NCBI GenBank assembly: GCA_035532735.1
Contig: DATKQM010000069.1
Coordinates: forward strand, 1 to 37,154
DNA: 37,154 nucleotides
DNA from: Chersky-840 sp035532735
Lineage (GTDB): Bacteria; Actinomycetota; Acidimicrobiia; Acidimicrobiales; UBA8190
Direction: 5' to 3'
Part shown: positions 15,416 through 23,588 of the stretch, in pieces
Layout of the letters: each line of letters starts with the position of its first letter
Numbering within the stretch: position 1 is the stretch's first letter
The notes under the pieces: model-generated
Databases searched by the model: none
What the model saw: the letters and a program-made list of their open reading frames with translations, nothing else
Told to the model about the DNA's origin: nothing
Translations under genes and position numbers: made by a program

Positions 15416-17170
15416 GTGACAGAGCGGATGCACTTCTCGACCGGTCTCGGCACCAGCCGAGATGGTGGGCTGGTGGAAGGTCGGCTGCGCTCTCGGATCG
15501 AGCATCTCCTGGACATGGCGCGCGACGCCTTCGTCGAGACCGATGCGCACGGGATCCTCACCGAGTGGAACCGCCAGTCCGAGGTGCTCTTCGGATGGTC
15601 GCGTGACGAGGTCCTGGGTCGGTGCATCACGGAATTCCTGATCCCGCTCCGGCATCAGCGGGCGGTGATGCACGAGCTCCAGACGGTGGCCGGCTCATTG
15701 CATGCCATGGAGCGGACACGTCCGCGCCAGCTCGACCTCCTGCACCGCGAGGGATATGAGGTCCAGGTGCTGGGCTCCGCGTACGTCGTCGGTTCCGGCG
15801 CCGACCTACGCATCGGCGGGTTCCTCTACGACCAGGCCGAGGACAAGGCGGCGGAAGAGGCGCTGGCCCATGCCTATCTCCATGACTCGTTGACGGGCCT
15901 GCCCAACCGGACACTGTTCACCTACCGGCTCGCCTACGCCCTGGCCAAAGGCAAGAGCGCCCCCGGGTCGATCGCGGTGCTCGTGCTCGACCTCGACCGA
16001 TTCAAAGCCATCAACGACGGGCTCGGCCACGAAGTCGGTGACGAGGTCCTCGTGGCGGTGGCAGCTCGGCTCGAAGCGGCCGACGGCACCGCCGAGGTCA
16101 TCGCCCGGCTGGGCGGTGACGAGTTCCTCGTCCTCTTCGACACCGATGAAGCCGAGGAAGACGCCGTCGCCTACGCCGAGCGGGTCCTGCACGTCCTGTC
16201 TGCTCCCATCGAGGCGGGTGACAACGAGGTGTTCATCACCGCCAGCATCGGCGTGGCCTGCACCAGCGCCCGCGTCAACGAGGCCACACCGTTGCTCTCC
16301 AACGCCGACGCGGCGATGTACCAGGCCAAGCGACGCGGGGGAGGGACGGTGGAGGTCTTCGGCGAGGTCATGCGCATGCGGGTGCTCGATCGCATGAACA
16401 CCGAGCATTCGCTGCACCGCGCCCTCGAGCGTCGCGAGCTTCGCCTCTTCTACCAGCCGGTCGTGGAGATCAACGGGGCGAGGGCAGTGGGGGTCGAGGC
16501 CCTGTTGCGTTGGGAGCACCCCGAGCACGGCCTCGTCGCTCCGAGCAAGTTCATCCCCGTCGCCGAGGAGAGCGGCCTCATCATCCCCATCGGAGCCTGG
16601 GTCTTGCACGAGGCCTGCCGCCAGCTCTGCATGTGGAGGGCGGATCGATTCGGCGGGCCGGGCGGCGCTGTCGAGGTCAACCTCTCGGCCCGACAGATCG
16701 ACCATCCCGAGATCATCTCGACGGTGGAGCAGATCCTCGACGACACCGGATTGCCGCCGGCCAGCCTGACCCTGGAGATCACCGAGAGCGCGCTGATGAA
16801 CGATGCCGCGTCGGCATTGCGGGTGCTCCGGGCGCTCAAGGAGCTGGGCGTGACCCTGGCCATCGACGACTTCGGGACCGGCTACTCCTCGCTCAGCCAC
16901 CTCCAGCGGTTCCCGCTCGACATCTTGAAGATCGACAAGAGCTTCGTCGACGAGCTCGGCATCGACCAGGGTGGGGCTGAGATCGTGGCCGCCGTGGTCA
17001 AGCTGGCCCATGCCCTGGGCCTCCAGGTCATCGCCGAGGGCGTCGAGACCGAGCGCCAACTCGACGCCCTGGTCCGCCTGGACTGCGACTTCGCCCAGGG
17101 ATACCTCTTCTCCCGGCCGGTGCCCGCCCACGAGCTCGTCGAGAAGTTCCCCCTTCCCCTCGGCGCCTGA
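15416..17170 (+). CDS. PAS-GGDEF-EAL cyclic-di-GMP signalling protein
   Basis: A 584-residue soluble protein joining synthesis and breakdown domains for c-di-GMP. A PAS domain (about 24-140) is followed by a diguanylate cyclase domain starting at HDSLTGLPNRTLF with an intact active site RLGGDEF (231-237). No RxxD inhibitory site precedes it. The EAL phosphodiesterase domain (about 335-575) keeps EALLRW (361-366), VNLSARQ, EITES, IDDFGTGYSS (483-492), KIDKSF and AEGVET (540-545), so catalysis is expected there too. With both sites intact, the PAS domain probably selects the net direction. No TM helix or heme signature is evident, so the signal is unknown. The start is GTG 15416; ATG 15428 is possible. 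Confidence 0.92.
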   Translation: MTERMHFSTGLGTSRDGGLVEGRLRSRIEHLLDMARDAFVETDAHGILTEWNRQSEVLFGWSRDEVLGRCITEFLIPLRHQRAVMHELQTVAGSLHAMERTRPRQLDLLHREGYEVQVLGSAYVVGSGADLRIGGFLYDQAEDKAAEEALAHAYLHDSLTGLPNRTLFTYRLAYALAKGKSAPGSIAVLVLDLDRFKAINDGLGHEVGDEVLVAVAARLEAADGTAEVIARLGGDEFLVLFDTDEAEEDAVAYAERVLHVLSAPIEAGDNEVFITASIGVACTSARVNEATPLLSNADAAMYQAKRRGGGTVEVFGEVMRMRVLDRMNTEHSLHRALERRELRLFYQPVVEINGARAVGVEALLRWEHPEHGLVAPSKFIPVAEESGLIIPIGAWVLHEACRQLCMWRADRFGGPGGAVEVNLSARQIDHPEIISTVEQILDDTGLPPASLTLEITESALMNDAASALRVLRALKELGVTLAIDDFGTGYSSLSHLQRFPLDILKIDKSFVDELGIDQGGAEIVAAVVKLAHALGLQVIAEGVETERQLDALVRLDCDFAQGYLFSRPVPAHELVEKFPLPLGA

Positions 17171-17280
17171 CCCCCGCCGGGGGAGCCCGCGGCTCGTCCC
17201 GGGTCCCCGCTCTGAGCTGCCCTTCGGTCGTTTCGTCGCCTCCTGGCGTCCTCGCCGCCCGCCCCTGGCCCGAAATGTGC

Positions 17281-17332
17281 TTGACACCGCAAGTATCTGG
17301 GGTAAGATGATTGCGTACTCAAAAATATGAGT
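17281..17332 (+). promoter_or_regulatory. Sigma70-type promoter with ACTCA-N6-TGAGT dyad before the YceI gene
   Basis: TTGACA (17281-17286), a 16-nt spacer and TAAGAT (17303-17308) form a near-consensus promoter with a start expected near 17315. The dyad ACTCA-AAAATA-TGAGT (17317-17332) lies directly downstream of that point, where a bound repressor would block transcription. A MarR-type regulator is plausible, but none is adjacent. Confidence 0.75.
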
Positions 17333-17356
17333 CGCAAATATCTCAGGAGGCGCACC

Positions 17357-17977
17357 ATGACCACATCCACCACCACCCCGCTGGCCCCTTCGACCCGGCC
17401 CTACCAGGGCACCCTGGTCCCCACCGCCGGCGTCTACGACCTGGACCAGGCCCACACGACGGTGGAGTTCGTGGCCCGTCACCTCATGATCACCAAGGTC
17501 CGGGGTCGCTTCGCCACCTTCTCGGGTTCGGTGAAAGTCGCCGAGGTACCCGAGGAGTCCTCGGTCGAGGTGACCATCGACGCGGCGAGCATCCAGACGA
17601 GCCAAGAGCAGCGCGACGCCCACCTGCGCAGCGCCGATTTCTTCGACGCCGAGAAGTACCCGACGCTCTCGTTCAAGAGCACGGCGGTAGCGCTCGACGG
17701 TGACAACTGGAAGGTGACCGGCGACCTCACGGTGCGCGACGTCACTCGGCCCGTGGTACTGGATGTGGAGTTCGACGGCGCCAACACCACGCCCTGGGGC
17801 ACCCAAGCCGTGGCCTTCTCGGCTTCGACCGAGATCGACCGCGAAGACTGGGGTCTGACCTACAACCAGACCCTCGAGACCGGCGGTGTGGTCGTCGGCA
17901 AGAAGGTCCGCATCGAGCTCAACGTCGAGGCGATCTTGCGTCAGGAAGCCAAGGACCAGGCAGTCAGCGCCGCCTGA
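17357..17977 (+). CDS. YceI family lipid/isoprenoid-binding protein
   Basis: A 206-residue YceI-like protein. This fold is a lipocalin-like beta barrel that binds isoprenoid or amphiphilic lipids. Family features are GVYDLDQAHTTVEFVARHLMITKVRGRF near the N-terminus, SIQTSQEQRDAHLRSADFFDAEKYPTL in the middle, and the late INREDWGLTYN-type motif, here IDREDWGLTYNQ. There is no signal peptide, so it is cytoplasmic, as in many actinobacterial members. The ATG at 17357 follows CAGGAGG at ideal 6-nt spacing; an upstream ATG at 17327 lies in the leader. A strong promoter, an operator-like dyad and a strong terminator frame it as a single-gene, inducible unit. Confidence 0.92.
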   Translation: MTTSTTTPLAPSTRPYQGTLVPTAGVYDLDQAHTTVEFVARHLMITKVRGRFATFSGSVKVAEVPEESSVEVTIDAASIQTSQEQRDAHLRSADFFDAEKYPTLSFKSTAVALDGDNWKVTGDLTVRDVTRPVVLDVEFDGANTTPWGTQAVAFSASTEIDREDWGLTYNQTLETGGVVVGKKVRIELNVEAILRQEAKDQAVSAA

Positions 17978-18036
17978 CCGAGTCGTGAGGGTGTCCGAGC
18001 ACCCGACCGTCGTCCATTGGCAATCGGATGTGGGTG

Positions 18037-18080
18037 CCGGGCGCCGTTCCCTTCGAGGGGACGGCGCCCGGTATCGTTTC
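18037..18080 (+). terminator. Strong stem-loop terminator after the YceI gene
   Basis: A 15-bp stem (18037-18051 with 18057-18071, one T-G pair) is closed by TTCGA and followed by TATCGTTTC. It begins about 60 nt after the YceI stop and ends 42 nt before the next gene. The T-run is short, as is usual in GC-rich actinobacteria. Confidence 0.75.
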
Positions 18081-18113
18081 GCGTCATCACTCGGGTGAAG
18101 GAGCGCGGCTCGA

Positions 18114-19505
18114 ATGCCTGAGACAGCGAGAGACCGGGAGCGCCGCATCGGCCGCCGGCGCCGAGCAGTCGTGCCGCGCACGAGCCACGGCGTGTGGGAG
18201 CCAGGTCGCCACCGCCCCGATCCCATCGCCCTCCTCGACGCCGAAAATGACGGCCGGTTGGCTCACCTCGTGCCGGTGCGATGGGGGAGGATGCTCGAGT
18301 CGCCCTTCGCCTTCCTGCGCGGCGCGGCCGGACTCATGGCGGCCGACCTGGCCCGCACCGCTTCGACCGGTCTCCACGTGCAGTTGTGCGGTGATGCCCA
18401 TATGGCGAACTTCGGGGTGTTCGCGTCCCCCGAGCGACGGTTGTTGTTCGACGTGAACGACTTCGACGAGACCACGCCCGGTCCCTGGGAGTGGGACCTC
18501 AAGCGGTTGGCGACGAGCGCGGTCGTCATCGGGCGGGTGGCGGGCATCGAGCCCGAGGCCCAGGCTGAGGCCGCCCATGCGGCGGCTCGCGCCTACCGCC
18601 GCCACATGGCGAGGTTCGCGGTGATGGGGAGGCTCGACGTCTGGTACGAGCGTGTGGACGCCAAGGCGGCGCTGCGGACGATCGGGCGTCGGACCCCGGC
18701 ACCGGTCCGATCCGCGCTGGCCGGCGCGCATCACCAGACGTCTCGGGCGGAGCTCCCCAAGTTGACGGTGCGAACCGACGAAGGCCAGAGACGCATTGTC
18801 GACCATCCTCCGTTGGTGTCGCACGAGGGGGTCGACCAGCACTCCGAGGCCGTCTCAGGCGCGCTGGCGGAGTACCCCGCCACCCTGGAAAGCGATCGTC
18901 GTACCCTGTTGGAGCGATTCGAGCTCGTCGACCTGGCCTCGAAGGTGGTCGGTGTGGGCAGCGTGGGGACGCGCTGCTTCGTGGCCTTGTTCATGAGCGA
19001 CCTCGGGGATCCCTTGTTCCTCCAGGTGAAAGAGGCGGGACGATCGCTCGTGGCCGCGTCGGTCCCGCGCCGACCGGCCCCGACCGCAGCGGCGCGTGGC
19101 ACCCGTCCCCCCACCCCCGAATCACCCCGAGTCGGTGGTCGGCGAGTCGTGGGCGGACAACGCCTCATGCAGGCCGCCAGCGACATCTTCTTGGGTTGGG
19201 CGAGCGCGGGGGAGACCGACTTCTACATCCGCCAGTTGCGTGACATGAAGGGCACCGTCGACACCACGTCGCTCCGAGCCCGTGGCCTCGTAAGCTACGC
19301 CAAGCTGTGCGGGTGGGCACTGGCTCGTGCCCATGCCCGCTCTGGCACCGCGGCACAGATCGCCGGCTACGCGGGCAACGGGGGAGTGCTCGACGACGCC
19401 ATCAGTCGATTCGCCGTCGGCTACGCCGATCAGACCGAACAGGACTATGCGCTCCTGCTCGAGGCGGTGCGCTCGGGTCGCGTCATGGCGACGCCGGGGC
19501 TCTGA
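18114..19505 (+). CDS. DUF2252 family protein
   Basis: A 463-residue DUF2252 protein of usual family length. Conserved blocks are VPVRWGRMLESPFAFLRGAA (53-72), LCGDAHMANFG (91-101) and FDVNDFDETTPGPWEWDLKR (112-131). The GDxHxxNFG and DFD elements resemble the catalytic and metal loops of kinase-like aminoglycoside phosphotransferase folds, so phosphotransfer is a fair guess, but no substrate is established. The start is ATG 18114 with GAAGGAG upstream. Its last 23 nt overlap the 3' end of the opposite-strand membrane protein gene. There is no operon partner, since a strong terminator precedes it. Confidence 0.9.
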   Translation: MPETARDRERRIGRRRRAVVPRTSHGVWEPGRHRPDPIALLDAENDGRLAHLVPVRWGRMLESPFAFLRGAAGLMAADLARTASTGLHVQLCGDAHMANFGVFASPERRLLFDVNDFDETTPGPWEWDLKRLATSAVVIGRVAGIEPEAQAEAAHAAARAYRRHMARFAVMGRLDVWYERVDAKAALRTIGRRTPAPVRSALAGAHHQTSRAELPKLTVRTDEGQRRIVDHPPLVSHEGVDQHSEAVSGALAEYPATLESDRRTLLERFELVDLASKVVGVGSVGTRCFVALFMSDLGDPLFLQVKEAGRSLVAASVPRRPAPTAAARGTRPPTPESPRVGGRRVVGGQRLMQAASDIFLGWASAGETDFYIRQLRDMKGTVDTTSLRARGLVSYAKLCGWALARAHARSGTAAQIAGYAGNGGVLDDAISRFAVGYADQTEQDYALLLEAVRSGRVMATPGL

Positions 19506-21162
19506 CCTGTGGGTGCAGCTGGGCGGGTGTCACCTTCGTGCTCGGGAAGAAGGCGGTGAATCCGCCGACAGAGACGGTTCGGTAGGCGCTGTGGTGCCGC
19601 TGTAACCACGACGAGAGTGAGGTCCACGTCACCCCGGGTGGGTCGACCCGCGCGTTCCCCGCCACTGCGGTGCAGGTCGCGGCGCGATCGGGTCGGCACA
19701 GGATCCAGGCCGGACGGGGGTCGGCCCGGGCCGCGAAGAAGTAGGAGTCGTTGCGGACCGTGTCGAATTCGGTGGGCGTGAAACGCAGCGCCCCGCCTGA
19801 CTCGAAGTCGAGGTTGTACGCCACCCAGTAGCCGGCGTAGCCGAGGGTGACCCGCCGACGTTCCAGCGCCCGTGCCAGGGGGGCCAGGGAGATGCGCTGC
19901 ACGACGAGGGCGTGGGGGAGCGCGCCAAGCGAGAGCCCCGGCACCGAGGTGCTCAGCTCGGCTGCGGTGACGAGAGCCGCGCCCAGGACCACCACTGCCG
20001 TGGCGACGGGCACCACGCGGCGCCATCGCAACAGGCCCAAGGGATAGAACGCCACGATGATGAAGACGTATGGCAGGTACAAGATGTAGCGTCCGTCCTG
20101 CCAGGCCCAGGTGGCGGGCAACAGTGAGTAGATGATCGGGTAGGCCACGACGAACGCGATCAGAGCCACGATCGTGCGCGGGCGATGATGCGCCACGGCC
20201 CACACGAGTCCGAGGACCACCGCCCCGATGACGGCCACGAATATGGTGATCCCCACCGCGGACCCGCCGAACCAGGCGCCGGTGCCGGGAACCTGCACCC
20301 CGACCGCCAGGGGCGCGGCGTGGGCGACGAGCGCGTGGGCGCGTGTCGAGATGGTCCCGGGGTAGGGAGAGAGCGAGACCCCGTGATGGGTCTGGGTGCT
20401 CCACCACAGTGGCAGGCCCCCCACGAACACGCCCACCACCGCGCCCAAGAGCTCGGTGGCGGTCTTCTGACGATCCGACGACCAGCCCCGGATCGCCTCG
20501 GGGGCGAGAAGCACCGCGCAAGGTACGAGGAAGTAGATGCAGTCGGGGTTCGCCCACAAGCTCAGCCCGAGTACCAGGCCCAACATGGCGTAGCGACGTC
20601 GTGACGCCCCCTGCTCGTGAATCGAAACGGCGCACGAGATCGCGAGCAGCCCCAGGTTGAGACACGCGTAGCGGTAGCCGAGCTCCGCGGCGCCGTTGCG
20701 TACCACGATGGCCGGCCATACCCACACCGCCATGGCGGCCAGCCCGGCCAGGGTCCGTGGAAGGAAATGACGGGCAACCCCGTAGACGAGAAGCGCGGCT
20801 GTGACCGACAGCACGACGGGAGTGAGATTGAGCGCGGTGTCGCTGTGGCCGAACAGCGCGAACAGCACGCTCGTCACATAGGGCTCGACGCCGCCGTATT
20901 TCTGGCCCCAGGTGATGGCCCCGAAGTGGCCGTGGACGATGCCCAGGCTCATGAGCCCGTTCACCGCCTGATCGGAGTTGATGGGAAGGTGATTCACCAT
21001 CCACACTCGCTCGACGAGGCCGAAGAGAAACAGCGCCCCGCCGAGTACCGCCAGGGCGACGGTCCCGTAGCCCGACGCGCCGGTGGGCGGTCCCGAGGCG
21101 TCTCGCTCGACGGGCCTTGCCGGGGATGTTCTCAGCACGGCAGATCGTTGGGCTGCGCCCAC
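19483..21162 (-). CDS. Polytopic membrane protein, GT-C/GT39-like glycosyltransferase candidate
   Basis: A 559-residue membrane protein. A cytoplasmic N-terminus of about 30 residues leads into the first TM helix. An extracytoplasmic loop with HLPINSDQAVNGLMSLGI follows, where GT-C enzymes (PMT/ArnT-like) carry the catalytic Asp. About ten further hydrophobic segments span residues 95-390, and a C-terminal globular part of about 170 residues would lie outside. Such enzymes use polyprenyl-phosphate sugars to glycosylate proteins or lipids. The Asp is only suggestive and no close family is recognised. It starts at GTG 21162. It overlaps the DUF2252 gene tail to tail by 23 nt, so antisense effects at both 3' ends are possible. 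Confidence 0.75.
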   Translation of the reverse strand: MGAAQRSAVLRTSPARPVERDASGPPTGASGYGTVALAVLGGALFLFGLVERVWMVNHLPINSDQAVNGLMSLGIVHGHFGAITWGQKYGGVEPYVTSVLFALFGHSDTALNLTPVVLSVTAALLVYGVARHFLPRTLAGLAAMAVWVWPAIVVRNGAAELGYRYACLNLGLLAISCAVSIHEQGASRRRYAMLGLVLGLSLWANPDCIYFLVPCAVLLAPEAIRGWSSDRQKTATELLGAVVGVFVGGLPLWWSTQTHHGVSLSPYPGTISTRAHALVAHAAPLAVGVQVPGTGAWFGGSAVGITIFVAVIGAVVLGLVWAVAHHRPRTIVALIAFVVAYPIIYSLLPATWAWQDGRYILYLPYVFIIVAFYPLGLLRWRRVVPVATAVVVLGAALVTAAELSTSVPGLSLGALPHALVVQRISLAPLARALERRRVTLGYAGYWVAYNLDFESGGALRFTPTEFDTVRNDSYFFAARADPRPAWILCRPDRAATCTAVAGNARVDPPGVTWTSLSSWLQRHHSAYRTVSVGGFTAFFPSTKVTPAQLHPQVRAPASP

Positions 21163-21230
21163 ACGGTGCGACGCAGGCGAGTCACCAGGCCCAGGTTTTC
21201 ACACTTCTCTCGCCCCGAAGCGGACGCTCG

Positions 21231-22163
21231 TCAAGAGCGAGCCGGTGGTGCGAGCAACTCGTCGATCTGATCCATCTCGTCGTCGTCGAGCTCCCAGTCC
21301 GCGGCCGCCACGTTGCCCCGGACCTGCTCGGCCGAGGTGGCTCCCGAGATCACCGACGCCACGGGCTTGTGTGCCGCGATCCAGGCGATGGCGAGCTCGA
21401 CCATGTTCCGGTTCCGGCTCTGGGCGAACTCGGTGAGCCGTTCCACCACGGCGAGGATGTCGTCGGCCAGCGGTCCCTCGCTCTGCTTCACTCCCGACAA
21501 TCGCGTCCCGGCCGGAGGTGCGTGGCCCAGCCGGTACTTCCCGGTGAGGACTCCTGACGCCAGGGGGAAGTACGGGAGGAACGACACCCCGGCTCGCTCG
21601 CATTCGGGGAGGACGTCGCGCTCGGCCCTCCGGCGCAACATGCTGAACTCGTTCTGGACGCTCACGAAGCGTGCCGAGCCGCTCGTCACCGCGGCCTCGG
21701 CTTCTTGGAGCTGTTCGACGGTGAAGTTCGAGCATCCGATCTGGCGCACCTTGCCGGCACGGACGCACTCGTCGAGGGCCCCGAGCGTCTCGGCGATGGG
21801 CGTCTCAGGGTCAGGCGCGTGCAATTGGTAGAGATCGACGTGGTCGGTCTGCAGGCGCCCGAGACTCGCTTCGAGGGCGCTGTGCACGTAGTCAGGCTTG
21901 GCCCCTTTGTGCTCGGCATCGACCTGCATGCCGAATTTGGTGGCGAGGACGATCTCGCCTCGACGCGAGCCCAGGGCGCGACCCAGGAACTCTTCGCTGT
22001 GGGTGCCCCCGTAGATGTCCGCGGTGTCGAAGAAGGTGATGCCGGCATCGAGCGCGCTGGTGACGACGGCGGCGGACGCGTCGTAATCGATGCGTCCGCC
22101 GAAGTTGTTGCAGCCGAGACCGATGATTGAGACCTCGAGTGAGCCGATCGTTCGTGTCCGCAT
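21231..22163 (-). CDS. Aldo/keto reductase
   Basis: A 310-residue NADPH-dependent oxidoreductase of the AKR (beta/alpha)8 barrel, closest by eye to the bacterial YajO/Kv-beta-like members. The catalytic tetrad is complete: D46 and Y51 in FFDTADIYGG, K76 in LATKFG and H115 in LYQLHAPD. The cofactor region near the C-terminus has VISGATSAEQVRGNVAA. It should reduce aldehydes or ketones; the natural substrate is unknown. AAGGA stands 6 nt before ATG 22163. It lies 8 nt downstream of the thioesterase gene and probably shares its transcript, linking it to acyl-CoA metabolism and to control at the twin dyads upstream. Confidence 0.93.
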   Translation of the reverse strand: MRTRTIGSLEVSIIGLGCNNFGGRIDYDASAAVVTSALDAGITFFDTADIYGGTHSEEFLGRALGSRRGEIVLATKFGMQVDAEHKGAKPDYVHSALEASLGRLQTDHVDLYQLHAPDPETPIAETLGALDECVRAGKVRQIGCSNFTVEQLQEAEAAVTSGSARFVSVQNEFSMLRRRAERDVLPECERAGVSFLPYFPLASGVLTGKYRLGHAPPAGTRLSGVKQSEGPLADDILAVVERLTEFAQSRNRNMVELAIAWIAAHKPVASVISGATSAEQVRGNVAAADWELDDDEMDQIDELLAPPARS

Positions 22164-22171
22164 CGTTGTCC

Positions 22172-23020
22172 TTACGGGTTGGGAGCCGATTTCGAGAGTG
22201 CCGCGCCCGACGCGACCTCAATGTCTCCGGGCCACCGGCGCACGCTGATGGACTGGCTGGCCGTTGCGAGCAGGGTACCGTCCTGCGCCCACAGGTGGGC
22301 AAGCCCCTGTGCGAAGCCGTGCGCCAGCGCGTGCATCTGGATGTCGCACAACACCCATTCGGTCGGGACGAGTTGGGCCATGCGCAGGGTGTTGTCGAGG
22401 CTCCGGCCCATGGTCCGCACGCCGAGGGGTTGGGACACACCCCCGGAGACGAAGTCGCCGATGACAGCCAGGGTTGCCGCGGAGGGCTCGAGATGTCCCG
22501 GGACGCGGGCCCAGAACGCCGAATGGGCGTCACCGTGGCTCCCGTCGAGCGCCATCATGAGCCGGCCCCGCGCCAGACGCTGCTCGACGCGTACGAGCAC
22601 CGAGTCGGCGAACATCGGTGGGATCTGCTGGACGGGGCAGTCCTCGGGGCCCGGCACGTCGGGGAACTGCACCCACGTCCCCGACAGGTCGAGGTCGTGG
22701 CGGCCGAGGGCGGCGTTGACGGTGAGCACCTCTTCGCGACCGAGTCGGCCGATGGCCCGGCCCTGGGTGGTGTGGCGTCCGACGGCGGGCAGGACCACCT
22801 CCCAGTCGAGGACGGTGCCCGTGGGCGCGTAGGTGAGGTACTGGGCCGTGGCCCACACCATGGGGCGCCCTGATGCTTCTTCGAGGGCCACGATCCCTGC
22901 GGCCAGGCCGCATCCTCCGTAGAGGAACTTCCCCGGGGTGCAGACCGCCGGGGTGACCGGGAGCCGCCAGCGCAGGGGGTCGTCGGTCGGCTCGAGCCCC
23001 AGGAAATGGCGTGCGTCCAT
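22172..23020 (-). CDS. Acyl-CoA thioesterase-like double hotdog protein
   Basis: A 282-residue protein with the layout of TesB-type (type II) acyl-CoA thioesterases, two hotdog folds in tandem. The first includes YGGCGLAAGIVALEEASGRPMVWATAQYLTYAP (about 35-67), where a helix meets the strand as in this family. The second, after about 145, contains DGSHGDAHSAFWARVPG and ends with a helical MQLVPTEW-type segment. It should cleave acyl-CoA to free acid. The ATG at 23020 has AGG 9 nt upstream; an earlier start at 23059 lies nearer the operator and looks less likely. The aldo/keto reductase follows by 8 nt. The divergent ArsR gene shares the upstream region. Confidence 0.78.
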   Translation of the reverse strand: MDARHFLGLEPTDDPLRWRLPVTPAVCTPGKFLYGGCGLAAGIVALEEASGRPMVWATAQYLTYAPTGTVLDWEVVLPAVGRHTTQGRAIGRLGREEVLTVNAALGRHDLDLSGTWVQFPDVPGPEDCPVQQIPPMFADSVLVRVEQRLARGRLMMALDGSHGDAHSAFWARVPGHLEPSAATLAVIGDFVSGGVSQPLGVRTMGRSLDNTLRMAQLVPTEWVLCDIQMHALAHGFAQGLAHLWAQDGTLLATASQSISVRRWPGDIEVASGAALSKSAPNP

Positions 23021-23082
23021 CAGCCGAAACCTAATGGGCGCCACTCGGGCTCCGTCCAACGGCGCCGGGCCGATCCAGCTGT

Positions 23083-23115
23083 GTAACTGCTCGGTTACGG
23101 TAACTGGTACGTTAC
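23083..23115. promoter_or_regulatory. Twin tandem operator: two GTAAC-N6-GTTAC dyads
   Basis: Two perfect 16-nt dyads, GTAAC-N6-GTTAC at 23083-23098 and again at 23100-23115, are separated by a single G, giving a 17-bp period and eight half-site-like pentamers read on both strands. They sit between the divergent thioesterase and ArsR genes, 36 nt before the ArsR start. A GATATA element directly follows (23117-23122). This fits cooperative ArsR binding and control of both directions. Confidence 0.72.
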
Positions 23116-23151
23116 CGATATACCCGGGCCGGTCATGGAAGGAGGTTGCTG

Positions 23152-23481
23152 ATGGCCGCTGCGCACGCCACAGGAGACCCCTTCGAAGCGTTGGGTCATC
23201 CGAACCGGCGCGAGATCCTCCGTCTTCTGAGCCACGGAGACAAACCGGTGCGGGAGATCGCCGCCGCCATGCCCATCAGTCGTCCCGCCGTGTCGCGCCA
23301 CCTCCGGCTGTTGAAAGACGCCGGCATGGTGGCGGAGCAGGCGGAGGGAACCCGGCGGATCTATCGCCTCCGGGACCAAGGACTCCACGCCGTCGAGTCC
23401 TACCTCGAAGGCATCTGGGGCGATGCCGCGACTCGGTTCCGGCCGCTGGCGGAGAACACCGACGACGCGGCGCGGGGATGA
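23152..23481 (+). CDS. ArsR family winged-helix regulator
   Basis: A 109-residue ArsR/SmtB-like repressor. DPFEALGHPNRREILRLLSHG leads into the HTH (about 27-62; VREIAAAMPISRPAVSRHLRLLKDAGMV), and the wing is EGTRRIYRLRD. It lacks the Cys-rich metal motif ELCVCDL, so it probably senses an organic ligand or protein partner rather than arsenic or zinc, like the ArsR genes paired with SRPBCC proteins. The ATG at 23152 has AAGGAGG at 6-nt spacing. The twin dyads upstream are its likely autoregulatory site. Just after its stop lies what looks like a decayed small gene. Confidence 0.92.
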   Translation: MAAAHATGDPFEALGHPNRREILRLLSHGDKPVREIAAAMPISRPAVSRHLRLLKDAGMVAEQAEGTRRIYRLRDQGLHAVESYLEGIWGDAATRFRPLAENTDDAARG

Positions 23482-23556
23482 GCAAAGGAGATCCGGTACA
23501 AGACGACGCCCGAGCAAGCCGCCGAGAACGAGCGCCTCCGGCTCCTCCCGTCGTGA
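23482..23556 (+). pseudogene. Remnant of a small dimeric alpha-beta-barrel-like protein gene (tentative)
   Basis: In frame with and directly after the ArsR stop, 24 codons read AKEIRYKTTPEQAAENERL and then run to a TGA. From memory, the core (I/V)RYKT-PEQA-ENERL resembles the first strand and helix of a small DABB/antibiotic-monooxygenase-like family often found beside ArsR regulators. Here there is no proper start codon and the rest is missing, so this looks like a truncated relic. An overlapping ATG at 23478 in another frame gives 34 residues without recognisable character. Confidence 0.35.
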
Positions 23557-23588
23557 CGGGTTCATCTCCGAGCACTATGTGACGAGCA

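Noticed and set aside
17171..17195. Two 5-bp GC hairpins after the PAS-GGDEF-EAL stop
   Set aside because: Stems this short are expected by chance at this GC content.
15806..18226. An 806-codon open frame on the minus strand opposite the PAS-GGDEF-EAL and YceI genes
   Set aside because: It is the GC-rich shadow of well-supported genes, crosses the promoter and terminator of YceI, and has low-complexity composition without any family motif.
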